From Phaseolus vulgaris (Eukaryota > Streptophyta > Magnoliopsida > Fabales > Fabaceae), in contig NC_023757.2 in NCBI RefSeq assembly GCF_000499845.2, positions 40,097,162 through 40,161,161 on the forward strand: 64,000 bases of DNA. The letters are read 5' to 3'. A model generated the notes under the pieces. It did no database searches, was not told where the DNA came from, and saw nothing but the letters and a program-made list of their open reading frames with translations. The position numbers and the translations under genes are program-made. The number at the start of each line of letters is the position of its first letter. Within the stretch, counting starts at the first letter, position 1. Of the stretch, positions 35,621 to 48,518 are shown piece after piece.

Positions 35621-37880
35621 ATATATATATATATTCATTTGTATATAGAAATGTTAAGCGGACTAGTTTCATGGCCCACCTAATAAACTTCGGTTTAGTT
35701 GGTATAATTAAACCCATATTTATTTAGTCCGACCCAATCTTAAGTTTACGAATCATTTCAATCGATTAAATTTCTTTAAAAAAGTTTAAAAAATGTACTT
35801 TTAAAATTTGAATTATATCAATGAAATTATTTTTAATTTTAAATATAATTATTTCATGTATAAGTCATAATACATACATATGATCTAATAAATATTTTTA
35901 TTAAAATATATAGATTTTTAAAATATAATTAATATTTTATAAATTAGTTGGTATATATGTTTACAAACCAGAGTCCAGCTAATCTTATAAGTTGAAAGAT
36001 ACCAAGATAAAAATAGTTTGCTTCAATTTAAATTATAATTATTTTTCATCCAACTTAAAACTGTTTTAAGAATTATTTTTGTTAATGGAGAAAATCCATT
36101 TTGACAGTTTGGTAGGGGTAACTATTTTTATTTATGAAATACAAATGGACACACATGTTTAGTATCCCATATGCATGAAGGCAAATATGACCTCACTCAT
36201 TCGAAGTCTTAATTTACTTATTTAGTAAAAGTTCCAGGCTTAGACTATTAAAAACACCTATTTAATACACTAAGCCTAAACTAATAAAAACATAATAATC
36301 TAAATGGGGTGATTTGTTTATTTATTTAAATATATTAAAATTTATATGTATATTATATTTTGCTAAGTTTACGTTGTAGGACTATATCAACCTAGATTAT
36401 TAACTTATTTGTATGTTGAAATTGGAAAAGGATTTCTAAATAAATTAATAAATCATGTCAGATTTTTTAAAAGGCCAAATCAGATTAAAAAAAAGAAAAA
36501 GCCTCTAAACTAATTAATCAAACTAGACATTAATTTCTTTTTTTAACATACTATATTATGCAAATCTAACCTCTTTTCGTTATTGAGAATGTGTTTCACT
36601 CTTACGTATGTGTTTGTTTGTGCTAGTTAATTAAGATTAGGACAAGTTTAAAATATATTTTTATCTGACATTAAAGTTAACACGAGTTTAATGAGTACCA
36701 TTACGGAATGAGATATAAACACTAACTAAAAATACAAACAAGGTTGTAACAGGTACATTTAAAAACTTATGCACAGTATGTTTCACAAACTCCCAGATAC
36801 AACAAAGACCCTTTGAAAATGAAATAATTAAAGAATACAAAACTTATCGAATTTTAAAATCCTCAAAGTGCCAATATTGTAGCTTCGAGGTTGAAATGTG
36901 CATATGTTTGTGCATAGTGTTTGATAGTGGAAGAAAATAGGGAGATAAAATATATTATTAAAAATAAAATAATAAAAGTAGAAACTACTTGATTGGTAAA
37001 TATAATATTGAGTTTTTCAGATCGTTTAATTTTGAAAAGTAAGATTTTTTTTTTAGTATTTTAATTACATATTATTATGATCATCAATATGACACATAAT
37101 TATACAACGTCACCATAATAAGTTATGTGAAATCTTGGCTCCAATGTCATGATTGGGGACACCATCAAAACAGTTTTTATGGGACATTACTAGAACATTT
37201 AATTTTACTTGATGTGCAGATTTTTTTATGTGAATATCATCATTTTTTAAAAATATTTTCCTATACTTTCATTCTCTCTCTTCCATTTTCTATTTCTCTT
37301 TACCATTCTATAAAATTTTATTATGTATTCTGGATTAAATATTTTTTAGCTCTGATGGAAATAAAAAATTATTGTTAATATTCAAAATTTATTAATGATA
37401 TGAATATGATATTCTTAATATTAGATGTAATCATCTTACCTCAAATATGAGAGACTATGCTGGTGTAAAAATTGATATGCACATGCCATTAATTAATTCA
37501 AAATCTAGTGACATATTAGAAAATATTAATAATATAAAAAACAATGAAAAAGTTTCGAAGGTTGCTTTCAATTCATGCCAATTTATACCACATCTGTTTT
37601 CGATAAAATCTGTAATTGATGTTTTTGTTGAATAATGATTAGCTTGAAGTAACTAATAATTATAAATTCCATCAACATATAAAAAGAGAGTTTTATCCTA
37701 GCAATGGAAAGAAAACTGTGATCATACACATTCCTTCCAATTAATTTCTATATCTCTTTATTTTCATTGTTTTCAACTTTTCATGAAAGTAAAAGCAACA
37801 AGAGACCAAAATTACAAGTTTATAACTAACAACTACATTTTGCATTGAGAATTCTAAAACGGAAGGAAAAGGATAACCGA
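35621..37880. other. AT-rich intergenic DNA
   Basis: No gene seen. The end of this stretch is the 3' flank of the oleosin gene. Confidence 0.5.
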
Positions 37881-37900
37881 CAATGACAGACGGAAACAGA

Positions 37901-37946
37901 CACGTGGCGGGTGATTCTCACTCAGATGAAGCTAAAGATACACGTG
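37901..37946. promoter_or_regulatory. Two G-box/ABRE motifs in the oleosin 3' flank
   Basis: ACACGTGGC (CACGTG at 37901-37906) and ACACGTGGA (CACGTG at 37941-37946), exactly 40 bp apart. They lie about 105-150 bp beyond the oleosin stop codon. This is the abscisic-acid response element form of the G-box. Any function is inferred. Confidence 0.4.
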
Positions 37947-38050
37947 GAGGGAACAAACACATCACAGACAGCACCATAAGAATAGCAAAAGTTAAGATAG
38001 TTGAGTTACACAGTTACACACCGTATTCGGATGGTAATCGGGTGGGTCCC

Positions 38051-38533
38051 TCACGCGCCGGGGGCTGCATCCTTGACCTTGCTCTGCAAATAGCCGCCGT
38101 ATTCTCTGGCGCAGTCTTTGACGTGGCTGGCGGTGTCGTATATGCGGCTCCGGGCATAGTCGACCTGGTCGGAACCGGGTGGGTGCAGCCCTCTGAAGTA
38201 GCGGTACATCCAGGACAAGGCGGCGACAAGTGCAACCACGAATCCACAGGCGGAGAAGAAGCCTGCGGTGATTACGAATAAGAGGATGGAAGCTGGAACC
38301 CACACGGGGCTTGAGACGATGATGAGAGGCGTGAAAAAGATGAGGCCGAGAACGGCGCCTGTGAGGGTGAGTCCCGCCAGGAGGAGAAAGACGGAGGCGG
38401 TTACGAGAAGGGTGAGGATGCCGCCCAGGTGGGCAGAGTTGGGGGCCCGGTCTTGGAGCTTTCGGAGGAAAGCGGCGGAGAGGGAGGGTGTTTGGGCCTG
38501 GGCTTGGGCCGGCCTAGGATATTGGTCCGCCAT
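38051..38533 (-). CDS. Oleosin, low-molecular-weight type
   Basis: Structural protein of seed oil bodies, inserted into the phospholipid monolayer around triacylglycerol. Intronless, 160 aa. Residues ~1-35 form a polar N-terminal arm. About 38-108 is the long hydrophobic hairpin, with a perfect proline knot PX5SPX3P (P69, S75-P76, P80). An amphipathic C-terminal arm follows, ending [17 protein letters not shown]. The C-terminal arm appears to lack the ~18-residue insertion of high-molecular-weight oleosins, so I class it as L-type. The ORF is open 47 codons further upstream, but MADQYPRP at 38533 is the normal oleosin start and the upstream part looks like 5' leader. Seed-type RY and ABRE motifs lie ~135-155 bp upstream. 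Confidence 0.95.
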   Translation of the reverse strand: MADQYPRPAQAQAQTPSLSAAFLRKLQDRAPNSAHLGGILTLLVTASVFLLLAGLTLTGAVLGLIFFTPLIIVSSPVWVPASILLFVITAGFFSACGFVVALVAALSWMYRYFRGLHPPGSDQVDYARSRIYDTASHVKDCAREYGGYLQSKVKDAAPGA

Positions 38534-38667
38534 GCCTGAAGGTTTGGATGTGTTGCGTTGTGTTGTGTGTGTGAGAGAGAAAGAGAGAGAGAAGGGAGTG
38601 ATTGAGGGAAAAGAGAGGTAATGAAGGAGAGGTGTGGTGTGGGAAAGAGAGAGTTCTATTTTGGTGA

Positions 38668-38686
38668 CATGCAAGAGGATACGTGT
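38668..38686 (-). promoter_or_regulatory. RY motif and ABRE-like element upstream of oleosin
   Basis: CATGCA (38668-38673; RY core bound by ABI3/FUS3/LEC2 B3 factors) and ACGTGT (38681-38686; ABRE-like core for bZIP factors) lie close together upstream of the oleosin ATG. Coupled RY and ABRE elements are the known signature of seed-storage and oleosin promoters. No clear TATA box was found between them and the start. Confidence 0.6.
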
Positions 38687-38699
38687 AGGATTCAGACTT

Positions 38700-40299
38700 T
38701 TTCTTTTCTATTTTTTCTCTGCAACAACCTACTTCTTTCTAATACTACTATCTTCCTATTTTTTTATTTTCATTTTTAGATTATCCACCGTTTAAAGCTT
38801 TTTTTTACACATTAAAACTCTTTTTTTTTATTCAATTCACATTAAAGCTCTTTTTTTATTCAATTCACTATTTTCTGACTTTACTGTCTCTAATATTATT
38901 TGTTTTCATGTTGTGATATGTATAATATTTAATTCATTGCTCACCAAATTAAACAACTATATGTTAACAAGGAGAATATAATCATCAAACAATACATACT
39001 AGTCAAAATAGGATCATATTTTTTATTTATTTATATAGTTATATTTAATATTAAATATTGAATAAAAATATTATTACTGGCACACTTTCGGTATAAATTT
39101 ATAATTCATTTTAATAAATATAAATATAAAAAAAAACACAGAAATCTTGTATATCTACCTCTATTCATATATTATGATGAAAATATAACTAACTTAATAG
39201 TTATATATATATATATATATATATGATAATAACTTAATCATGATTATATATATTTAAAAATTATATTTTAATTTATAATATTAATTAATTATTATAATAA
39301 CAAAATTTATTATTTAATAATTATAATTATTTAGTAAAATCCAACTACACAATTTATTTATATATTAGTATGTATTATAATTATTTGTTATAAGAACTTA
39401 TAAAATTGATAATTTATGATTTTTTTTAAAAGAGATGAGCTCATCTGTTATAATTTTTTAATAAAATAATTTTTTTTAAAAATAATTTGAAAAGTTAAAA
39501 TTCTAAAAAGAATCATTAAATGAATTAATTTTAAGATCTATTTTGTTTTTCTTTTCTTATATATTTCTATCTCTCTTCTATTGTTAAAATTGGATGTTTA
39601 TACCATATTAATTTTATAAAAAACAAACAAAAAAATTGGATGTGAAATAAAATAATTAGGATTAGATGTACATTTCTTCTCTAAATTATTCAGATGTCAC
39701 TATTTTTACCATTCAATTTTTTCACACATTTTGCAATCATAATTTTCATTTTTTAAACATTAGTGAGAACGTGAATTTCTAAGGTAGTTAAGTTTGGTTT
39801 TTAGATGATAGAAATAGAAAAATAAAAGTGAATATAAAAAAATTACAGGAATGCCAAAAAAATCTCTTATTATATATTTCCAAAATAATAAAATAAAATA
39901 TTGGTATAAAAATAAAATGGGAAAGTAAATGTGTACAACAAAAAATGGTTACGAGGAGATTGTTCTTTTTTATATAGGTATATAGATACATTTTTTAAAA
40001 GATACACTAATATTAAACACATTCTCCATATACTTATTCTAATTCAAGGTACTTTATACATATAACTAACTTTTTTTTAATCCAAGACACTTCATACAAA
40101 TACTTATCTAAATATGATATATGTATGCTCTTTAGTTTTTCACAACCTAAGATCTTAATATGTATTATAAATCAACATATTTTTAATTATTTAATGAATT
40201 TTGTACATTTCTCCACACATATCACTTCAGAGAGGGTACTCGTCACACAACATATAATAAAAGTAAATATATTACGGTATATAATCTCATATATGTATA
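38700..40299. other. AT-rich intergenic DNA
   Basis: Upstream flank of oleosin and anonymous AT-rich DNA with a TA microsatellite near 39205-39225. No gene seen. Confidence 0.5.
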
Positions 40300-40740
40300 T
40301 TTGAACAACCATTTTTCACTTAAGTGAGATGAGACTTACAAGTAGAATTCAATTATGTACTCTCCTCACTCCAATGCCAACTTGTCTCTTGAGTGCTCAT
40401 CACTTGAGCATCCTGTCAATGCTTAAGTGTTGTACATGTGTTGGTAATCCTCTAACAAGTTTTAAAACATTCGACCACTTCTTCACTGGCAATTGAGTGA
40501 TCATCCCTCACTTAAGTACCTTAACACATATGCATGAATCTCCAAGTTTTTCATAGAAGAGAGTTGTCTCAACTTCTCTTTCGCTCAACCTACAATCGGT
40601 CACTTGAGCCATACCCTCCATCGCTTCATCATCCACACTATGAATTGAATAATGTTAAACGATTAGTATAATTATTACATATCACTTGAGTGTTACCTAA
40701 ACAATATAATATCGCTTAAACGATACTCAACCCAAAAACA
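40300..40740. repeat. Dispersed repeat with CACTTAA/CTTGAGC motifs, copy 2
   Basis: Shares its unusual motif set with 32220-32710 (CACTTAAGT, CACTTGAGCATCC, CAATTGAGTGATCA, ATCGCTTAAACGATA). It is immediately followed by a 36-bp direct duplication (ACAATATTCTTCAATTTAAG unit at 40738 and 40774). Non-coding. Confidence 0.5.
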
Positions 40741-41886
40741 ATATTCTTCAATTTAAGATAAAAAAAAACTAAAACAATATTCTTCAATTTAAGATAAAAA
40801 AAACTAAAGAAATAACAACCTTATCCTTCCCATTAATTCAAAACACCATTTAAATTTCTTTAAAACAATAATAATATCTAATATAATTAACATATATTCT
40901 AATCTATTTTCATATATGTAAATATGTATATATCCTATCTTATATACATATTACACTATAACATTCACACACATTTAACAATCAAATCATTATGTAGATG
41001 TCATTATTAACTACCTACATGACTTAAATTTTCTCAGCACTTTCAACAACCAATTGGGAAATCTAAATACGCCAACTACTATATACAAATAACATCTCTC
41101 TTTAAAATCCACTCATAGAGGGAAAGAAAAAGAATTAAAAATTTGATAAGGAATAATATATACTTATCAAGATTCAAATTCAATTGATCTACAAAATTCA
41201 CCATCTCCTTTCTTTTTTTTTACTTTTGATAATGCAACAGCAATAAAAATATCCTATAAATAAAGTTAGAATAAACAAATTGAAAAGGTCAAAATTTTAA
41301 AATACATTAAGAAATTAGCTTCTAAATTATCTATTTAATATATAACTAAAATATAATTCATATCACTAATTAATAAATTAACAAATTTCTTAATACCGAT
41401 CATAACATTGTGATTTTATTTTGTCAAAATAATTAAAAAAAATTGTGAAATTAAGCACTTTTCTTAAAAAATACGCTATTGATATGTTGGATATAGTAGA
41501 AATTAATCAAACAAAAACATAATCGCTACGCAAGCATAAACACTTTAATATTTATATATACACTCTTCCTTCACACTTTGCATTTTAATATTCTTCTACT
41601 TATTTTTTTTAATAACTTATTATTATTAATAATAATTATGTTATTATAGTTATCAATTTGATGCGTTATCTTAATGTTAAATCATTTGTATCTTATAGGA
41701 AATTATTAACATAATACGCATAACATGTTGATGTTTTTTTTATATTAATATTTACTAATAAATATAATTATTTTTCCATTCCGATATTTATATTAGAGGT
41801 GTAAGTGTCTCAATATTGCATAACACAATAAAAAGAAAACAAAGTTTGAAAAAAATTTCATATTTTTATAAATGGAGTTTAATCAT
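40741..41886. other. AT-rich intergenic DNA
   Basis: No gene or defined element beyond the short duplication at 40738-40809. Confidence 0.5.
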
Positions 41887-42770
41887 TACAAGAAAAAAAA
41901 CTTTAAAATAAGTTATGCAATGGAGGTTAACGTAACTCTAAGAATTGATTTAATTAACTGAAGTTTTTTAACCTTCATTAAGTTCCAAGTGTTACCTCAT
42001 TAAATTTCAAAAAGTTTATTTCAAAAAGTCCTTTTAACCTTCGTTAAATTATAAAGGTTTATTCTAAAATCTCAGCAAAATAACATACATTTTTTTAATC
42101 TTCATTAAATTCAAAAGGTTTATTTCACTACAAGAAAATCATTAAATAGTAACTAAAGTTAGAGACAAAAAATAATTAGTCACTATATTAACTAAAAAAA
42201 TATATTAATTTAGAGACTAAAAAATTATTTATATCCAAAGTGGTTTCTATTATTAATGAAAATTTATAAATTTGTTTCTAAATTGGTATCTAACCAAAGG
42301 TGTTAGCTACTTACTACTTTATATTCTAAATTAGTCTTTATTAATCTTTTAAAAACTAATTTAGAATCTAAAATATTAGTTGCTAAAACTTAGTATGCTA
42401 ACTTAGATACAAATTTAGAAATCATTTTATAAATTTGTATTAATAATAAAAATTACTTTAGATATCAATAGTTTTTTTAGTTTATAAAACAGTCTATAAT
42501 TTAATCAAATAATAACTAATTATTTTGGTCTTCAAGATTAGTTTCTATTGCTGATAAAAAAAAAGATTAGTTTCTATTTAGTAATTTTCATGTAGTGTTC
42601 TACAACCTCAACAAATTAACAGAAGTTTTTTTAATATTTGTTAAGTTTCAAAGATTTATTCTAAATATCAACAAAATAACGAAGGTTTTTTTAACCTTTG
42701 TTAAATTATAAAGATTTATTGCAAAATATCAATAAAACACTCTAGATTTTTCAAACTTCAGTAAGTAAAT
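41887..42770 (+). mobile_element. CACTA-like end with ~60-bp tandem repeats, split by a foldback insertion
   Basis: Begins CATTACAAGAAAAAAAAC, a decayed CACTA end. A diverged ~60-bp unit then recurs, of the form GAAGGTTTTTTTAACCTTCG-TTAAATT-AAAGGTTTATTCTAAAATCTCAGC-AAAATAAC. Copies start near 41960, 42030, 42090, 42625, 42680 and 42740. The third copy is interrupted by foldback copy D (42126-42597). No transposase coding seen. Confidence 0.55.
42126..42597. mobile_element. CACTA-like foldback element, copy D (nested)
   Basis: Clean ends: CACTACAAGAAAATCATT on the left and TTTTCATGTAGTG on the right, with long mirror-image arms (GAGACAAAAAATAATTAGTC inside the left arm, its counterpart TAACTAATTATTTTGGTC on the right). 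It interrupts a ~60-bp repeat unit: the text on either side (GGTTTATT | TTCTACAACCTC) joins into the sequence seen in neighbouring units. This shows it is an insertion. Confidence 0.75.
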
Positions 42771-43700
42771 ATAATTAAATATATTTATTAATAAATAATT
42801 AAAATTATATAGTTTTAATATATTTTATAACTAAATTCTCTAAAATTTTGATAGTGTAACTTTACATTACAAATAAGTCTTCTAAAGTTTCAAAAAATTA
42901 TTTAAAAAACTCAGCAAAATAACCTTGAATAATAAGTATTTCAACAACTAATATTGGATAATAAGTTAGACAATAAGATTAACGAAACAAAATATTAATA
43001 TATTTAAAAAAATATATAAAAAAAATAATACAAAAGATTAAATAAAAAATTGATATTCCATATAATCTAAAAGTAAAAAAATAAAAAAACTACTATATAC
43101 TTCACTGTGAAATATCAACTTGCTCACAGTCAAGTAAAAGTCATCCTATATAATATTTTAAAGTTTTATACAAAAATTATTAATCTTAATATATTATAAT
43201 GTTTTTAAAGTTAATATACTATAAAAATATAAAAAATTTAGAAGCCGTATTTTACTAACATAAAAAGCTTTTATTAAACTAATAGAAGGCTTTTATTATA
43301 TTTTAAAACAACAATATATTTGCTTTATATTTTTCATCTAATTATAAATTATCATGTATAATAATTTAATTAATTTATATAATGGTTACCTTATGAATTT
43401 GAGTAATTTTTTTCATTAATTTATACTAAAAAATATTAAACTCATATTTTGTTTTATAGTAATTTGATCCTTTATTGAGTTTTAAAATTGTAAGAAAAGT
43501 TATCTTATTTTACATGTAAAAAAATTAAAACAAAATCATTATATTTATTCTTCTCTTAAGTCTTGTGGGACAGAAGATATTAATTTTAATAATAATAATA
43601 AAATAAATAAAATTTGGATTCCCGCCCCTAGGGCAAAGAAATAACGGCCAGAAACAGAACGTCGTCACAACGCAACTTTTGTAAACCAAAAAATCCTTCA
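42771..43700. other. AT-rich intergenic DNA
   Basis: No gene seen; upstream flank of the eIF2B delta gene. Confidence 0.5.
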
Positions 43701-43715
43701 ATTTCAAATGAACAC

Positions 43716-43724
43716 AAACCCTAA
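43716..43724 (+). promoter_or_regulatory. Telo-box in eIF2B-delta 5' region
   Basis: AAACCCTAA, the plant telo-box, 70 bp before the ATG. It is known to be frequent in 5' regions of genes for the translation apparatus, which fits the gene downstream. Confidence 0.5.
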
Positions 43725-43793
43725 TTTCCCCTTCGTGTAACAAACCTCAAATCTTCAGTTAACTGAAACACATATTGGCTCCTTCATCCGCAC

Positions 43794-46700
43794 ATGGATG
43801 CAACTCGTGTCTCTCACAGCCTTGGCGATCCCAAAATTCGTCGAGTGGGTTTCTTTGTTCCCGAATCCTCCACCACCGACTCTTGCAAGATTCTGTCGCC
43901 ACGTCATCTTTCCGGGACGCTCCCGGATATGCAGACTTCCGTCGATGGCCAAGTGTCATCTCAGAGCAATGATGCCTCGGAAAACCTAAACCTTGAAACT
44001 GGCATTGGTACATACGGAATTCTCATTTTTTTTTTCATTATTACTGTTGTTGTGCATGCATGATTTGTGGATTATACTCTATTTATTGGTTATTGGCTTG
44101 CTTTTTCTTTCATGTATTAGAAAAGAGGGAAGAGGGAGAGAAAAAGGTTCTGAAATCGAGGTCAAAGCCGCTGAAAGAAAAAACTACTAAGGCAGAGAGA
44201 CGAGCCTTGCAGGAAGCACAGAGAGCTGCTAAAGCTGCTGCTTCTAAAGGTTGATTAGTTTTTTTTTTTTTGTGTTAATTGCAATTTATTCTCTCCCTTG
44301 ACCTTTATAGGTATAATTTATAGGTATAATTGATTAAATCATAGTCCGTAATTTATAGTTCAGATGGTATTTGTTGATTCATTACTTCTCTGGATACGAT
44401 TTTTTTTTTCTAAACTATAAATTTTAACATATTAGGTTGGACTATTATTATTGTTTTCTTAACAGAATTTGAGTGATGTTGGACTATGAATCCTTTTACG
44501 ATGAAACTCACATAATTGTAGTAAGTTTTAAGTGTGGTTTCTATTTTTGGTTGCACTTATTTGAGGGTGTCACTTTTGTTTTCTGAAGGTGTCTGATTAA
44601 ATTCTATAAAATTGTGTTAAGTTTGCATTATGCCCTATGTTTGGCCTTGGCAGTGAAAGAGAGATATGGAATTCTGCGTTATATAGTGCAGTTGCAATAA
44701 GCAGGAACCTTAATTATTCCTTTCATATAGTTTGTGTTTGTGTACTTGCACCTATGTTTTTGGTCATTTTTTTGTACAGATGAGGGAAGTAAGGCTGTTG
44801 CTGAAACTGGTGGAGCTGCCACGGGTAGAAGTACAAAACAGTCTTCTCAAAAGAAAGTTGGTCCTTCGTTTCCACTGGCTGCTGATAAAAAAGCAGGAGA
44901 CCGTCCTTTGGATAAAGACAGGAAAAAGGATGCTCCTCCTCCACGAATGCAATTTGATGATGAAAGCCGAATGGAAAAGGCTAGAAGGCGTGCAGTAGTC
45001 AATCCAACTGAATCTAGAACCAGAGTTGAATTATTTAAGCATTTGCCTCAATATGAACATGGGACTAAGCTTTCTAATCTTGAATCAAAGTTTTTCCACC
45101 TTGGTTTAGTGCACCCTTCTGTATTTGAGGTACTCTTTTGGAATTAATTCACATGAGGTCTACTTGTAGATCAGGACAGTTACAATTGTGTTCTAAAAAA
45201 TAAATGTTGACGACTGTTTATTCATGATTGTTCAATATTTATGGTTGCATATATTTCATCTGTTGTCCCTTAATTATTTTCATTTCATATTGAATCTCAC
45301 TACTTTTAATGCCTTGTGGTCTATTTTTTAAGACCTTGATGCTATCGAATATTTAACTTAAACTGTATGTCCTTTGTTTGCATGCTTCAAATATGTATGT
45401 TCACTGATCTAAATATGTTCAGTGTGCTGAGCATTCACATTTCTTCATACTCATTCAAACCATTTAATTTAATTTTTTTTTTCTGAGATTCTGTATCCAT
45501 TGGTTTGGATACTGTCATGACACATTAGTATGTATAAGTCAGATTTGACATGAAATTGTTTTTTGGAGCTTTGAACAACATTGGTAGTTCTTCAATTTAA
45601 ATGAGCTTTGTACGTATGAAAGTAAACTCAAGACATAAATAGCAATTCAGACATGGTACTCATTTTTGTCTTATTTAATTTTCAGGTAGGACAGCGATAT
45701 TCGGCAGGGGATATATGGGGGGGTAATGCTCGTTGTGTAGCAATGCTAAGAGCACTTCAAGATGCCATTAGAGATTACTGCACAGATCATGAAAAAGCCC
45801 TTGTTAGGGATTTAACTTCAAAAATCAACAGTTATGTTTCATTCTTTACTGAATGCAGACCACTTTCTATGAGCATGGGAAATGCAATTAGGTTTGTAAA
45901 GAGTCGTATTGTCAACCTGTCTACGAATCATTCCGAGTTTGAGGCAAAAAGAACCTTGTGTTCAGATATTGACCAGTTTATAAATGAAAAAATAATTCTT
46001 GCTGATAAGGTGATTGTCCGACATGCTTTTACAAAGATTAAGGACGGGGATGTGCTTCTCACCTATGGATTGTCGTGTGTTGTTGAGATGATTCTTTTAT
46101 ATGCACATGAACTTGGAAAACATTTCCGTGTTGTTGTGGTAGATTCTCAGCCAAGACTTGAAGGTCAGGTCTTGCTTCGTAGGCTAGTGGCTAAGGGTCT
46201 GAGTTGCACATATACTCATATTAATGCTGTTTCTTATATCATGCATGAGGTCACACGAGTTCTTCTGGGAGCTTCTGCAGTTTTGTCTAATGGAACTGTA
46301 TATTCAAGGGTTGGGACTTCTTGTGTTGCAATGGTGGCTCATGCATTTCGTGTTCCTGTATTGATCTGTTGTGAAGCATATAAATTTAATGAAAGGGTGC
46401 TACTGGATTCAATATGTTCTAACGAACTAGGTAAACGTTGGTTTTATACCTGCTCTCATATTTTGGTAAAGGAGTTGGAAGCTTTCTGTTGATAAACTTC
46501 AATTGCTTGCAGGTGACCCAGATGCTATTGCCAGGGTTCCTGGACGAATGGATGTCAATTATCTAGATAATTGGGCCAGTGAAGACAATTTGAGGCTTTT
46601 GAATTTGATGTAAGCTTGAGATGTTTTGTTTGTGTTAACACTCAATACCCCAAGAAAAGATAACCACTGATTTATTTTTCATGACAGGTATGATGCTACT

Positions 46701-47619
46701 CCTTCAGATTATGTCACGGTTATTGTAACAGATTATGGTATGGTAAGTTAATTCTTGAACACTGGAAAATTTTGACGGTAGTGTTGGGTGAGACTGGGTC
46801 CATCAGTCACTTGGTACATTATATTTAACTTTCTAAATCTATATGCATACTTTGTTAACTGCTTCATACAGATTTTTAAATCAATCAATTTTTAGAATTC
46901 TGAGTACTTGTTGGCAAAACTTTTAGAATTCTGTTTACTTTTGCTGAATCTTTTGTCTATATACTTTTGTGAGCTTAAATTCTTTTTTCGTTTGAAAGGG
47001 GAATAGAGCCATGCTGGTGTGTTTGAAAAATATGTAGTTTTCTTCTCCTACATACACTTCAAGACTTGTATTATGCTCCTTCTCACTCAAATAAACTCTT
47101 GTATTATAAATTTGAGTTCTCGTTCTTAAAATAAGTTGCCATACTCACCCCTTTTTTTTTTTTCTTTTCACTATGCCTTCGCTATTATTTATTACTTTTT
47201 ATATTTTATAAATCCTCTAATTGTTAATTGCTTTTGTTACCATAAAAGTTAATTGATTTCAAAATTGTCCTTTTAATTTTAGAATTCACTATTTTTCCTC
47301 TTAAATTTTGTATTAAAGTTTTTCTTTTTTTTGTTTCATATCTCAACCACTTATTGTATCGAATATGAATTTTTTTCCAAGTTACTTATATTCTATTTAT
47401 TTGAACTAATTATACGTTTTTTTTTTATATTTAAAATGTTTTAAAAATATTCATACGATGTACACATGATACTTGATATCTTGTATTTTCTTTCCTCTAG
47501 ATGGACGAAGCTTACCAGTTTCACAATCTTCTATTTACTCTTTTTGTTTGTTACAGCTTCCTCCTTCAAGCGTGCCTGTAATAGTACGTGAATATCGACG
47601 AGAGCATTTGTTGATGTAG
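43794..47619 (+). CDS. Translation initiation factor eIF2B subunit delta (7 exons)
   Basis: Regulatory subunit of eIF2B, the cytosolic guanine-nucleotide exchange factor that recycles eIF2-GDP. Exons: 43794-44007, 44121-44249, 44780-45129, 45686-46430, 46513-46609, 46688-46742, 47557-47619, giving 550 aa. All junctions are GT-AG and the frame closes. Residues 1-~190 are low-complexity and basic (for example KVLKSRSKPLKEKTTKAERR), as in other delta subunits. From ~200 to the end is the IF-2B alpha/beta/delta fold. Segments visible include FRVVVVDSQPRLEGQ, LLGASAVLSNGTVYSRVGTS, VPVLICCEAYKFNERV, MYDATPSDYV and VPVIVREYRREHLLM. The alpha and beta paralogues share this fold, but the N-terminal extension and C-terminal YRREH form favour delta. 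It is transcribed towards the transposase-derived gene at 48.5 kb. Confidence 0.94.
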
Positions 47620-48518
47620 ATATAGAGAAGTCAGAAAATGGTGTTAACAGCCTTGCAATCGGTTTAGATTCATGGAATTTTTTTATATATAATTTTGCTA
47701 ATGTTTAGGCTTTCCATTCCCCAACAACTTCGGTGATGCATTTATTTTCAATTATATAATTATTTATACTCTGCATTGTATTGATGTTTGTGTCGAAGAG
47801 TAACAGGATCCTACGCCAGGCCAATTGTGCATACAGGGTAGAGTGCTATTGGGTCATATTTGTACAAGCCATTAGTTAGTTTCCTATGTTTGTATCAGCA
47901 CTTGGCAGCATGCCGGAGCTGAGATGATGTATCACTTGTTACCGTGGAAGGTTTATACAAGTCCCTTGAACTTCAAGTCTAAAGAAGGAGATATGACTCG
48001 TATGATAACTGCTCATCATTATATTTATTATTATAATAACAAAATGTCACTTTCTAACATAATCTTTGTTTTTCTTACGACTGTCATTTCCCCGTGTAAA
48101 TATATAGTCTTTTCAGTTATGGTGCTAGTAAATCCAAACAAACGCTAGAATTGTTAAGGGTCCCTTTTTTTTTAGTAAAGTCTTCCAGTAAGTTTAATTG
48201 GTTTCAATGGTGTCAGCACAAGTTTATGTTATCTGCGTGGAGTGTGGACACAAGAGGAGTTGGCACAAAGTTCCATCTACTTGATACATATTTGATTTTT
48301 CACTGGGTCAGTAATTTCCACAACTGTACATCATAATTATATATTAATATGATACAACGAGAAGTACTTTAAGAACAAAACACCCACCACTTTACTTACA
48401 CCTTCTAAGTTGAAGTGGCAGTGGGCCAAAGTCAAGATATAATCTAACAGTGACAGTAATGAAGCCCGATTAATTAATCAATTAACATGTAGCCGTTTAG
48501 TGCTGCCATCATCTACCA
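47620..48518. other. Convergent intergenic region
   Basis: 3' flanks of the eIF2B-delta gene (from the left) and the hAT-derived gene (from the right). No credible coding sequence. Confidence 0.6.

Noticed and set aside
37883..38621. Plus-strand ORFs over the oleosin gene
   Set aside because: They are antisense to a clear oleosin and arise from its GC-rich composition. No family features.
38534..38674. 47-codon N-terminal extension of the oleosin ORF
   Set aside because: It lacks oleosin features. The standard oleosin start MADQ is at 38533, and the extension is probably an open 5' leader.
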